Origin: DASVBJ01 sp036375895
GTDB taxonomy: Bacteria > Actinomycetota > Actinomycetes > JACCUZ01
Assembly: GCA_036375895.1 (NCBI GenBank)
Contig: DASVBJ010000280.1
Location: 1 to 21,865 of the forward strand
DNA length: 21,865 nucleotides
Direction: 5' to 3'
Shown here: positions 9,049 to 15,687 of the stretch, piece after piece
Layout of the letters: every line of letters starts with the position of its first letter
Numbering within the stretch: the first letter of the stretch is position 1
Position numbers and translations under genes: made by a program
The notes under the pieces: generated by a model
Database searches by the model: none
What the model saw: the letters and a program-made list of their open reading frames with translations, nothing else
Told to the model about the DNA's origin: nothing

Positions 9049-10634
9049 GCGCGCTGACGACGGCCGCCCCCCAGCTGGCGGCCGACTTCCACACCCCGAC
9101 GATCGAGTACCGGCAGCTCCTGCCGATGTTGATCGTCTTCGGCGTGGCCGTGGTCGGCGTCCTCGTCGAGGCCTTCCTGGGACGCACGGGACGCCACGCC
9201 GTACAGGTGGTCCTGGCCCTCGCCGGGCTCGTGGCCGCGTTCGTGTCCGTGGTCGTGCTGGCCGGTGACTACAACGTCGCCGCGGAGGGGGCGGTGGCCC
9301 TCGACGGGCCGGCCCTGTTCCTGCAGGGCACCATCCTGCTGCTCGCCATCCCCAGCGTGCTGGTCGCGGCGGAGCGGTCGCTCGACACCGGCGGCCCGTT
9401 CGCCTCGGCCGGCTCCTCGCTGCCCGGCTCGGAGACCGAGCGCACCCTGACCGCGATGGGCGTCACGCAGACCGAGGTCTTCCCGCTCATGATGTTCGCG
9501 GTCGGCGGCATGCTGCTCTTCCCGGCCGCGAACGACCTGCTGACGATGTTCGTCGCCCTCGAGGTGCTGTCCCTGCCGCTGTACCTCCTCTGCGGTCTCT
9601 CACGGCGTCGCCGGCTGCTCTCGCAGGAGGCCGCTCTCAAGTACTTCCTGCTCGGTGCGTTCTCCTCGGCGTTCTTCCTCTACGGCACCGCCCTGCTGTA
9701 CGGCTACGCCGGCACGGTGCGCCTGTCCGGTATCGCCGAGGCGGTCAGCACCAACGCCAGCGCCGACCCGATGCTCCTGATCGGCACCGCGCTGGTGGCG
9801 GTGGGGCTGCTGTTCAAGATCGGGGCGGCGCCCTTCCACTCCTGGACGCCCGACGTCTACCAGGGCGCGCCGACGCCGATCACCGGGTTCATGGCCGCCT
9901 GCACGAAGGTCGCCGCCTTCGGCGCCCTGCTGCGGGTGTTCTACGTCGGCGTCGGCGGCCTGGCCTGGGACTGGCAGCCGATGATGTGGGCGGTGGCCAT
10001 CCTCACCATGGTCGTGGGCTCGGTCATCGCGCTGACCCAGACCGACGTCAAGCGGATGCTCGCCTACTCCTCGATCGCGCACGCCGGGTTCATCCTCACC
10101 GGGCTGGTCGCCACCGACACCATCGACGCGAAGACCGGGCACGTGCTCGGCGTCTCCAGCGTCCTCTTCTACCTGCTGGCGTACGGCTTCACCACCGTGG
10201 GCGCGTTCGCGGTGATCACGCTGGTCCGGGACCCGGCCGGCGAGGCCACCCACCTGTCCCAGTGGGCGGGCCTGGGTCGCCGGTCGCCGCTCGTGGCGGG
10301 TGTCTTCGCGCTGTTCCTGCTCGCATTCGCCGGGATCCCGCTGACCAGCGGCTTCACCGGCAAGTTCGCGGTGTTCTCGGCCGCCGTGGAGGGCGGCGCC
10401 ACGCCGCTGGTCATCGTCGGTGTGGTGATGAGCGCGGTGGCGGCGTTCTTCTACGTCCGGGTCATCGTCCTGATGTTCTTCTCCGAGCCGGCGCCCGAGG
10501 GTCCGACCGTCGCGGTGCCCAGCGTGCTGACCACGCTCGCGGTGGCGCTCGGCGTGGCGGTTACGGTGGTCCTGGGCGTGCTGCCGGGCCAGGTCCTCGA
10601 GCTGGCCGACCAGGCGTCCCAGTTCGTCCGCTGA
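9045..10634 (+). CDS. nuoN: NADH-quinone oxidoreductase subunit N
   Basis: A 529-residue, Mrp-antiporter-like subunit of the membrane arm. E173 in MFVALEVLSLPLYLLCGL and K258 in LLFKIGAAPFHSWTPDVYQG are the family's proton-path residues. A hydrophilic insertion at about residues 110-145 (after VLVAAERSLDTGG) lengthens the protein compared with E. coli NuoN (485 residues). The real start is the GTG at 9045 (M-S-A-L-T-T-A-A-P) in the GTGA overlap with nuoM, preceded by GGAAGGGA. The open frame upstream is only the nuoM shadow. This is the last complex I gene of the operon; a prenyl synthase follows 26 bases later. Confidence 0.97.
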   Translation: MSALTTAAPQLAADFHTPTIEYRQLLPMLIVFGVAVVGVLVEAFLGRTGRHAVQVVLALAGLVAAFVSVVVLAGDYNVAAEGAVALDGPALFLQGTILLLAIPSVLVAAERSLDTGGPFASAGSSLPGSETERTLTAMGVTQTEVFPLMMFAVGGMLLFPAANDLLTMFVALEVLSLPLYLLCGLSRRRRLLSQEAALKYFLLGAFSSAFFLYGTALLYGYAGTVRLSGIAEAVSTNASADPMLLIGTALVAVGLLFKIGAAPFHSWTPDVYQGAPTPITGFMAACTKVAAFGALLRVFYVGVGGLAWDWQPMMWAVAILTMVVGSVIALTQTDVKRMLAYSSIAHAGFILTGLVATDTIDAKTGHVLGVSSVLFYLLAYGFTTVGAFAVITLVRDPAGEATHLSQWAGLGRRSPLVAGVFALFLLAFAGIPLTSGFTGKFAVFSAAVEGGATPLVIVGVVMSAVAAFFYVRVIVLMFFSEPAPEGPTVAVPSVLTTLAVALGVAVTVVLGVLPGQVLELADQASQFVR

Positions 10635-10646
10635 TACCGCGTGCGC

Positions 10647-10654
10647 AGGAGGGG
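10647..10654 (+). promoter_or_regulatory. Strong ribosome binding site of the polyprenyl synthase
   Basis: The sequence AGGAGGGG lies six bases before the GTG at 10661. It decides the start of the synthase, whose frame stays open far upstream through nuoN. With only 26 bases between the nuoN stop and this start, I see no room for a separate promoter plus leader, so co-transcription with nuo is the simplest reading. Confidence 0.75.
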
Positions 10655-10660
10655 AACGTC

Positions 10661-11659
10661 GTGACCGTCGCCGGCCCGTTCGGGCTGTCCACCGCCGACC
10701 CGGGGCTGGAGGCCGATCTCAGGTCGGGCATGAAGGCGGTCGAGCAGATGCTGCGCGACTGCGTGAAGAGCGAGTACCCGTTCGTCACGGAGGCGTCGCG
10801 GCACCTGGTCGAGGCCGGGGGCAAGCGGTTCCGGCCCCTGCTGGTGCTGCTGGCGGCGCAGTTCGGCGACCCGCGGTCCGCCGGCGTCGTGCCCTCCGCC
10901 GTGGTGGTCGAGCTCACCCACCTGGCGACGCTCTACCACGACGACGTGATGGACGAGGCTGCGCTGCGCCGGGGCGCGGTGAGCGCCAACGCCCGGTGGG
11001 ACAACAGCGTCGCGATCCTCACCGGTGACTTCCTGTTCGCCCGGGCCTCCGACATCCTTGCCGACCTCGGACCGGAGTGCGTCCGGCTGCAGGCCCAGAC
11101 GTTCGAGCGCCTGGTCACCGGTCAGATCAGGGAGACCGTCGGGCCGGGCCCGGACGAGGACCCGATCGAGCACTACCTGTCGGTGCTGGCCGACAAGACG
11201 GGGTCGCTGATCGCCACGTCCGGGCGGTTCGGTGCCCTGCTGTCCGGTGCCGACCCCGCGGTGGTGGACATCATGACGCGGTTCGGTGAGCACATCGGCG
11301 TCGCCTTCCAGCTGTCCGACGACCTGCTCGACGTGACGTCGGAGAGCGCGGAGTCGGGCAAGACTCCCGGCACCGACCTCCGGGAGGGGGTGGCCACGCT
11401 GCCGGTCCTGCACGCGCGACGGTCGGAGAGCCGCTCGGACGGCCGGCTGCTCGAGCTGCTCGACGCCGACCTGGAGGACGACGCGCTGCACGCCGAGGCT
11501 CTCGCCCTGCTGCGCACGGACCCGGCGATGGACGCGGCGCGCGCCGAGCTGCACCGGTGGGCCGAGCGGGCTCGGGCGACCCTCGGGCCGCTGCCGGCAG
11601 GTGCCGCGAAGGCGGCGCTCCTCGAGCTGTGCGACCTGGTGGTCAGCCGCTCCGGCTGA
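10661..11659 (+). CDS. Long-chain (all-trans) polyprenyl diphosphate synthase
   Basis: A 332-residue soluble all-alpha enzyme that adds isopentenyl diphosphate units to an allylic starter. The two Mg-binding Asp-rich motifs are present: DDVMD at 94-98 and DDLLD at 220-224. The substrate-binding GGKRFRP is at 53-59. Residues four and five places before the first motif are Thr and Ala. Lack of a bulky aromatic there fits a long-chain product, by the known chain-length rules of this family. The probable role is making the isoprenoid side chain of menaquinone; GrcC/IspB/HepT-type enzymes are the nearest named relatives, but I cannot choose among them. Position directly behind nuoN links it to the quinone used by complex I. 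It converges with rarD, 16 bases away, and I see no convincing terminator between them. Confidence 0.92.
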   Translation: MTVAGPFGLSTADPGLEADLRSGMKAVEQMLRDCVKSEYPFVTEASRHLVEAGGKRFRPLLVLLAAQFGDPRSAGVVPSAVVVELTHLATLYHDDVMDEAALRRGAVSANARWDNSVAILTGDFLFARASDILADLGPECVRLQAQTFERLVTGQIRETVGPGPDEDPIEHYLSVLADKTGSLIATSGRFGALLSGADPAVVDIMTRFGEHIGVAFQLSDDLLDVTSESAESGKTPGTDLREGVATLPVLHARRSESRSDGRLLELLDADLEDDALHAEALALLRTDPAMDAARAELHRWAERARATLGPLPAGAAKAALLELCDLVVSRSG

Positions 11660-11675
11660 GCACACCGCGTCTGCC

Positions 11676-12608
11676 TCAGGCGTAGCTCTCGGCGGCCGCA
11701 GCCGCCTCGGCGAGACGGCTGCGCCGGACCCGACGGCGGTTGTGCAGGCTGTCGAAGGTAAGGACGACCAGCGCCGCCCACACCAGCGCGAAGCCGGCCA
11801 GCCGTGACGGCGGCATCGGCTCGCCGTACAGCAGGACCCCGGTGAGGAACTGCAGCACGGGCGCGAGGTACTGCAGCAGCCCGAGCACCGTCAGCGGGAT
11901 CCGGCGCGCTGCCGCCGCGAAGAACAGCAGGGGGACCGCCGTCGCGACGCCCGCGCTCGCGAGCAGCAGGGAGTGGCCACCGCCGGCGTGGCCGAACTGC
12001 CCCTCGCCGCGCGCCTCGAGCAGCATGAGATAGCCGAGCGCCGGCAGGAAGAGGACCGCCGTCTCCACGGTCAGGGACTGGACCGCGCCGACCCGGGGCC
12101 CCACCTGCTTCTTCAGCAGGCCGTAGAGCGCGAACGAGAAGGCCAGGCCGAGGGCGATCCAGGGCGGCCGGCCGTAGTCGGCGGTCAGGACGAGCACCGC
12201 GGCCGCGCCCAGCCCGACCGCGACCCACTGGGTGCGCCGCAGCCGCTCTCCGAGCACGAGCACGCCGATGAGCACCGTCACGATGGGGTTGATGAAGTAG
12301 CCGAGCGACGTCTCGACGACGTGCTCGTTGTTGACGCCCCAGATGTAGATGCACCAGTTGCCCGCGATGAGGACGGAGGCGGCGACGAGCCGGGTCATCG
12401 AGCGCCGGTCGGCGGCCAGGTCGCGGACCCAGCCCCAGGTGCGCCGGGCAGCCAGGATGACGAGGACGACGACGAGCGACCAGACGATCCGGTGGGCGAG
12501 GATCTCGACCGGCCCGGCCGGCTCCAGCAACGGCCAGTAGAGCGGGAACAGCCCCCAGAGGAGGTACGCGGCGGCGCCGTAGACGGTGCCGCGTCGCTGC
12601 TCGCTCAT
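11676..12608 (-). CDS. rarD: RarD-type EamA/DMT permease
   Basis: A 310-residue membrane protein with about ten helices, arranged as two EamA repeats. Several stretches match the RarD family: GAAAYLLWGLFPLYWPLL near the N-terminus, EILAHRIVWSL at 35-45, and GNWCIYIWGVNNEHVVETSLGYFINP at about 83-108. Later parts include ERLRRTQWVAVGLGA and LGLLQYLAPVLQFL. RarD was named for chloramphenicol sensitivity in Pseudomonas, but its substrate is unknown in most organisms, so no transport specificity is claimed. The C-terminus is Arg- and Ala-rich. The ATG at 12608 has no Shine-Dalgarno sequence before it. It lies downstream of korB on the same strand with an 82-base gap, which could hold its own promoter. 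Confidence 0.93.
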   Translation of the reverse strand: MSEQRRGTVYGAAAYLLWGLFPLYWPLLEPAGPVEILAHRIVWSLVVVLVILAARRTWGWVRDLAADRRSMTRLVAASVLIAGNWCIYIWGVNNEHVVETSLGYFINPIVTVLIGVLVLGERLRRTQWVAVGLGAAAVLVLTADYGRPPWIALGLAFSFALYGLLKKQVGPRVGAVQSLTVETAVLFLPALGYLMLLEARGEGQFGHAGGGHSLLLASAGVATAVPLLFFAAAARRIPLTVLGLLQYLAPVLQFLTGVLLYGEPMPPSRLAGFALVWAALVVLTFDSLHNRRRVRRSRLAEAAAAAESYA

Positions 12609-12614
12609 CCGGCC

Positions 12615-12644
12615 ACGCTAGAGGGTCCCTGTCAGCAGTGTCGA
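12615..12644 (-). promoter_or_regulatory. Possible promoter of rarD giving a leaderless transcript
   Basis: Reading the minus strand, TCGACA (12644-12639) is five of six to the TTGACA -35 box. After an 18-base spacer comes TAGCGT (12620-12615), which fits the loose actinobacterial -10 pattern TANNNT. Only six bases separate the -10 box from the ATG, so transcription would begin at or next to the start codon. This fits the absence of a ribosome binding site. Hexamer matches of this quality arise by chance, so the call is weak. Confidence 0.3.
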
Positions 12645-12690
12645 CCCGGGTTGCTGCTGTCTCACGGAGCGGCCGGGAGGAAAGCGTGGG

Positions 12691-13767
12691 TCAGCTGTCG
12701 ACGGTCCAGGTGTCGCTGCCGGCGAGCAGCGCGGCGAGCTGGTCGGTGCCGCCGCCGTCGCCCTGGGTCTGCTTGGCCCGGCTGATCTGGTCGGCCATCA
12801 GGTCGTCGTAGACAGGTCGCTGCACCGACCGGAACACGCCGATCGGGGTGCGGGCCAGCGACACGTCGGCGAGCCGGGACAGGTCGAAGGCGTGCGACGG
12901 GTTGTCGTCGTGCACGTCGTGCACCACGATCGCGTCCTCGCCCACCTCGGCCACGTCGACCACCTTGAGCGAGGAGTCCGGCGAGCGGGTCACGCCGTGC
13001 TCGCCGTTCGGCCCCCAGGTGATCGGCTTGCCGTGCTCGAGCCTGATCGTGAACTCGTCGCGGGTCTCGGGGTCCTTGAGCGGCTCGAACGCCTCGTCGT
13101 TGAAGATGTTGCAGTTCTGGTAGATCTCCACGAGGGCCGTGCCGCGGTGCGCGGCGGCGGCCTCGAGCACCGAGGTGAGGTGCTTGCGGTCGGAGTCGAT
13201 CGAGCGGGCGACGAACGTCGCCTCCGCCCCGAGCGCCAGCGACACCGGGTTGAACGGGGCGTCGAGCGAGCCCATCGGCGTCGACTTGGTGATCTTGCCG
13301 AGCTCGGACGTGGGGGAGTACTGCCCCTTGGTCAGCCCGTAGATGCGGTTGTTGAACAGCAGGATCTTCAGGTTGACGTTGCGGCGCAGCGCATGGATCA
13401 GGTGGTTGCCGCCGATCGACAGCGCGTCGCCGTCACCGGTGACCACCCACACCGACAGGTCGGGTCGCGAGGCGGCGAGCCCGGTCGCGATCGCCGGGGC
13501 ACGGCCGTGGATCGAGTGCATCCCGTAGGTGTTCATGTAGTACGGGAACCGCGACGAGCAGCCGATGCCCGACACGAAGACGATGTTCTCGCGCCTGAGC
13601 CCGAGGGACGGCATGAACGACTGCACCGCGGCGAGGATCGCGTAGTCCCCGCAGCCCGGGCACCAACGGACCTCCTGGTCGGTCTTGTAGTCCTTGGCCG
13701 ACTGCGGCCCGTCGGACCTGGGCACCAGGCCGAGCTCCATGCGCGGGCCGGGCAGCTGGTCGGTCAC
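12691..13767 (-). CDS. korB: 2-oxoglutarate:ferredoxin oxidoreductase, beta subunit
   Basis: A 358-residue thiamine-diphosphate and Fe-S subunit. With KorA it decarboxylates 2-oxoglutarate to succinyl-CoA, giving electrons to ferredoxin, or runs in reverse. C36 and C39 in WCPGCG, C70 in SGIGCSSR and C219 in QNCNIFND are the four ligands expected for the single [4Fe-4S] cluster. The TDP/Mg motif is GDGD at 111-114 with FNNRIYGLTKGQ at 138-149. The chosen GTG at 13767 overlaps the korA stop (GTGA) and is preceded by GAGGAGGTGG seven bases away. An internal ATG at 13740 would give 349 residues. The protein is similar in layout to mycobacterial KorB. Oxygen-stable Kor enzymes in actinobacteria support the TCA cycle; the substrate call rests on family resemblance. 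Confidence 0.94.
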   Translation of the reverse strand: MTDQLPGPRMELGLVPRSDGPQSAKDYKTDQEVRWCPGCGDYAILAAVQSFMPSLGLRRENIVFVSGIGCSSRFPYYMNTYGMHSIHGRAPAIATGLAASRPDLSVWVVTGDGDALSIGGNHLIHALRRNVNLKILLFNNRIYGLTKGQYSPTSELGKITKSTPMGSLDAPFNPVSLALGAEATFVARSIDSDRKHLTSVLEAAAAHRGTALVEIYQNCNIFNDEAFEPLKDPETRDEFTIRLEHGKPITWGPNGEHGVTRSPDSSLKVVDVAEVGEDAIVVHDVHDDNPSHAFDLSRLADVSLARTPIGVFRSVQRPVYDDLMADQISRAKQTQGDGGGTDQLAALLAGSDTWTVDS

Positions 13768-15611
13768 TGCTGTGCCACCTCCTCGATGGCCGCGGCGAGC
13801 TCCTCCGCCTTGAACGGCAGCCCGCGCACCTGGTTGTAGCCGATCGCGTCGACGAGGTACCTCGCCCGGATGAGCAGGGCCAGCTGGCCGAGGTTCATCT
13901 CCGGCACCAGCACTTTGTCGTAACGGCGCAGCACCTCGCCGGTGTTGGCCGGGAACGGGTTGAGGTGGCGCAGGTGGGCCTGCGCCACGTCGAGCCCGTC
14001 GCGCCGCACCCGCCGGCAGGCCGCGCCGATCGGCCCGTACGTCGAGCCCCAGCCCAGCACCAGCACCTTGGCCTGGCCGCTCGGGTCGTCGACCTCCAGC
14101 GGCGGGATCGTCGCGGCGATGCCGTCGACCTTCGCCTGGCGGGTGCGGACCATGAGGTCGTGGTTGGCCGGGTCGTAGGAGATGTTGCCGGTGCCGTCGG
14201 CCTTCTCGATGCCGCCGATGCGGTGCTCGAGGCCCGGCGTGCCCGGCACGGCCCACGGCCGGGCCAGCGTCTCCGGGTCACGCTGGTAGGGCCAGAACTC
14301 GCCGTCGTGGTTGGTCTCGGTCGCGAACCGCACCCGCAGGTCGGGCAGGTCCTCGACGTCCGGCACCCGCCACGGCTCGGACCCGTTGGCGAGGTAGCCG
14401 TCGGAGAGCAGGATCACCGGCACGCGGTACGCCGTGGCGATCCGAGCCGCCTCGATCGCCGCGTCGAAGCAGTCGGACGGCGACCGAGGCGCGACGATCG
14501 GCACCGGCGCCTCGCCGTTGCGGCCGAACATGGCCTGCAGCAGGTCGGCCTGCTCGGTCTTCGTCGGCATGCCCGTCGACGGGCCGGCCCGCTGGACGTC
14601 GACGATGACCATCGGCAGCTCGAGGGAGACGCCGAGGCCGATCGTCTCGGCCTTCAGCGCGAGCCCCGGGCCGGACGTCGAGGTCACCGCCAGCGACCCG
14701 CCGTACGCGGCCCCGAGCGCGGCGCCCACCGCGGAGATCTCGTCCTCCGCCTGGAAGGTCCGCACGCCGAACCGCTTGTGCTTGGACAGCTCGTGCAGGA
14801 TGTCCGACGCCGGGGTGATCGGGTAGGAGCCGAGGAACAGCGGAAGCCCGCTGCGCTGGGATGCGGCGACCAGGCCGTAGGCCAGGGCGAGGTTCCCGGA
14901 GATGTTGCGGTAGGTGCCCGCCGGCAGCTTGGCCGGCTTGACCTCGTAGGAGACGGAGAAGTCCTCGGTCGTCTCGCCGAAGCTCCAGCCCGCGTTGAAG
15001 GCCGCGATGTTGGCCCGCATGATCTGGTCGTTCCTGGCGAACTTCGTCTGGAGGAACTTCAGGGTGCCCTCGGTGGGCCGGTGGTACAGCCAGGAGAGCA
15101 GGCCCAGCGCGAACATGTTCTTCGCGCGCTCGGCCTCCTTCTTGGTGATCGCGAACTCCTTGAGCGCCTCGACCGTCATGGACGTCAGGGCGATCGGGTG
15201 CACGTTGTAGGCCTCGAGCGAGCCGTCCTCGAGCGGGTTCGCGTCGTAGCCGACCTTGGTCAGGTTGCGCTTCGTGAACTCGTCGGTGTTCACGATGATG
15301 TCGGCGCCGCGGCGCAGGTCGCGCAGGTTGGCCTTGAGGGCAGCCGGGTTCATGGCCACGAGCACGTCCGGCCGGTCGCCCGGGGTCATGATGTCGTGGT
15401 CGGCGAAGTGCAGCTGGAAGGCGGACACGCCGGGCAGGGTGCCGGCGGGGGCGCGGATCTCCGCAGGGAAGTCGGGCAACGTCGACAGGTCGTTGCCGAA
15501 GGTCGCGGTCTCGGTGGTGAACCGGTCCCCCGTCAGCTGCATGCCGTCGCCGGAGTCACCCGCGAACCGGATGACCACGCGGTCGAGCTGCTCCACGTTC
15601 TTCGTCACCAT
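13764..15611 (-). CDS. korA: 2-oxoglutarate:ferredoxin oxidoreductase, alpha subunit (gamma-alpha fusion)
   Basis: A 615-residue subunit. Residues about 10-195 are the gamma domain (RFAGDSGDGMQLTGDRF at 15-31). Then comes the pyrimidine-binding alpha domain with YPITPASD at 263-270, and GPSTGMPTKTEQADL at 343-357, a hallmark of 2-oxoacid:ferredoxin oxidoreductases. A transketolase-C-like domain completes it (LGWGSTYGPIG, HLNPFPANT). The gamma-alpha fusion is the arrangement of actinobacterial KorA. It partners KorB, encoded immediately downstream with a 4-base overlap. The ATG at 15611 has only a distant GGA upstream, so translation signals look weak. The 76 bases before it separate it from the nitrite reductase gene on the same strand. 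It may therefore share read-through or have a short promoter that I cannot identify. Confidence 0.94.
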   Translation of the reverse strand: MVTKNVEQLDRVVIRFAGDSGDGMQLTGDRFTTETATFGNDLSTLPDFPAEIRAPAGTLPGVSAFQLHFADHDIMTPGDRPDVLVAMNPAALKANLRDLRRGADIIVNTDEFTKRNLTKVGYDANPLEDGSLEAYNVHPIALTSMTVEALKEFAITKKEAERAKNMFALGLLSWLYHRPTEGTLKFLQTKFARNDQIMRANIAAFNAGWSFGETTEDFSVSYEVKPAKLPAGTYRNISGNLALAYGLVAASQRSGLPLFLGSYPITPASDILHELSKHKRFGVRTFQAEDEISAVGAALGAAYGGSLAVTSTSGPGLALKAETIGLGVSLELPMVIVDVQRAGPSTGMPTKTEQADLLQAMFGRNGEAPVPIVAPRSPSDCFDAAIEAARIATAYRVPVILLSDGYLANGSEPWRVPDVEDLPDLRVRFATETNHDGEFWPYQRDPETLARPWAVPGTPGLEHRIGGIEKADGTGNISYDPANHDLMVRTRQAKVDGIAATIPPLEVDDPSGQAKVLVLGWGSTYGPIGAACRRVRRDGLDVAQAHLRHLNPFPANTGEVLRRYDKVLVPEMNLGQLALLIRARYLVDAIGYNQVRGLPFKAEELAAAIEEVAQQ

Positions 15612-15687
15612 TGCATGCTACGTCCGGAAACGATCCGTTGCGGGCGCTCTGCAGTACCCGAGACCGGGCGTCTCGCCGCCCTTCCGA

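Noticed and set aside
11690..11710. GGCGGC-CGCA-GCCGCC dyad near the convergent ends of the prenyl synthase and rarD, as a terminator
   Set aside because: It lies inside the rarD coding sequence, in the Ala-rich C-terminal codons, and has no T-tract. Such dyads arise easily from GCC/GCG alanine codons.
15659..15675. Hairpin CGAGAC-loop-GTCTCG just after the nitrite reductase stop, as a terminator
   Set aside because: The stem is only six base pairs and no T-run follows on the minus strand. It may weakly reduce read-through into korA, but the sequence does not support calling a terminator.
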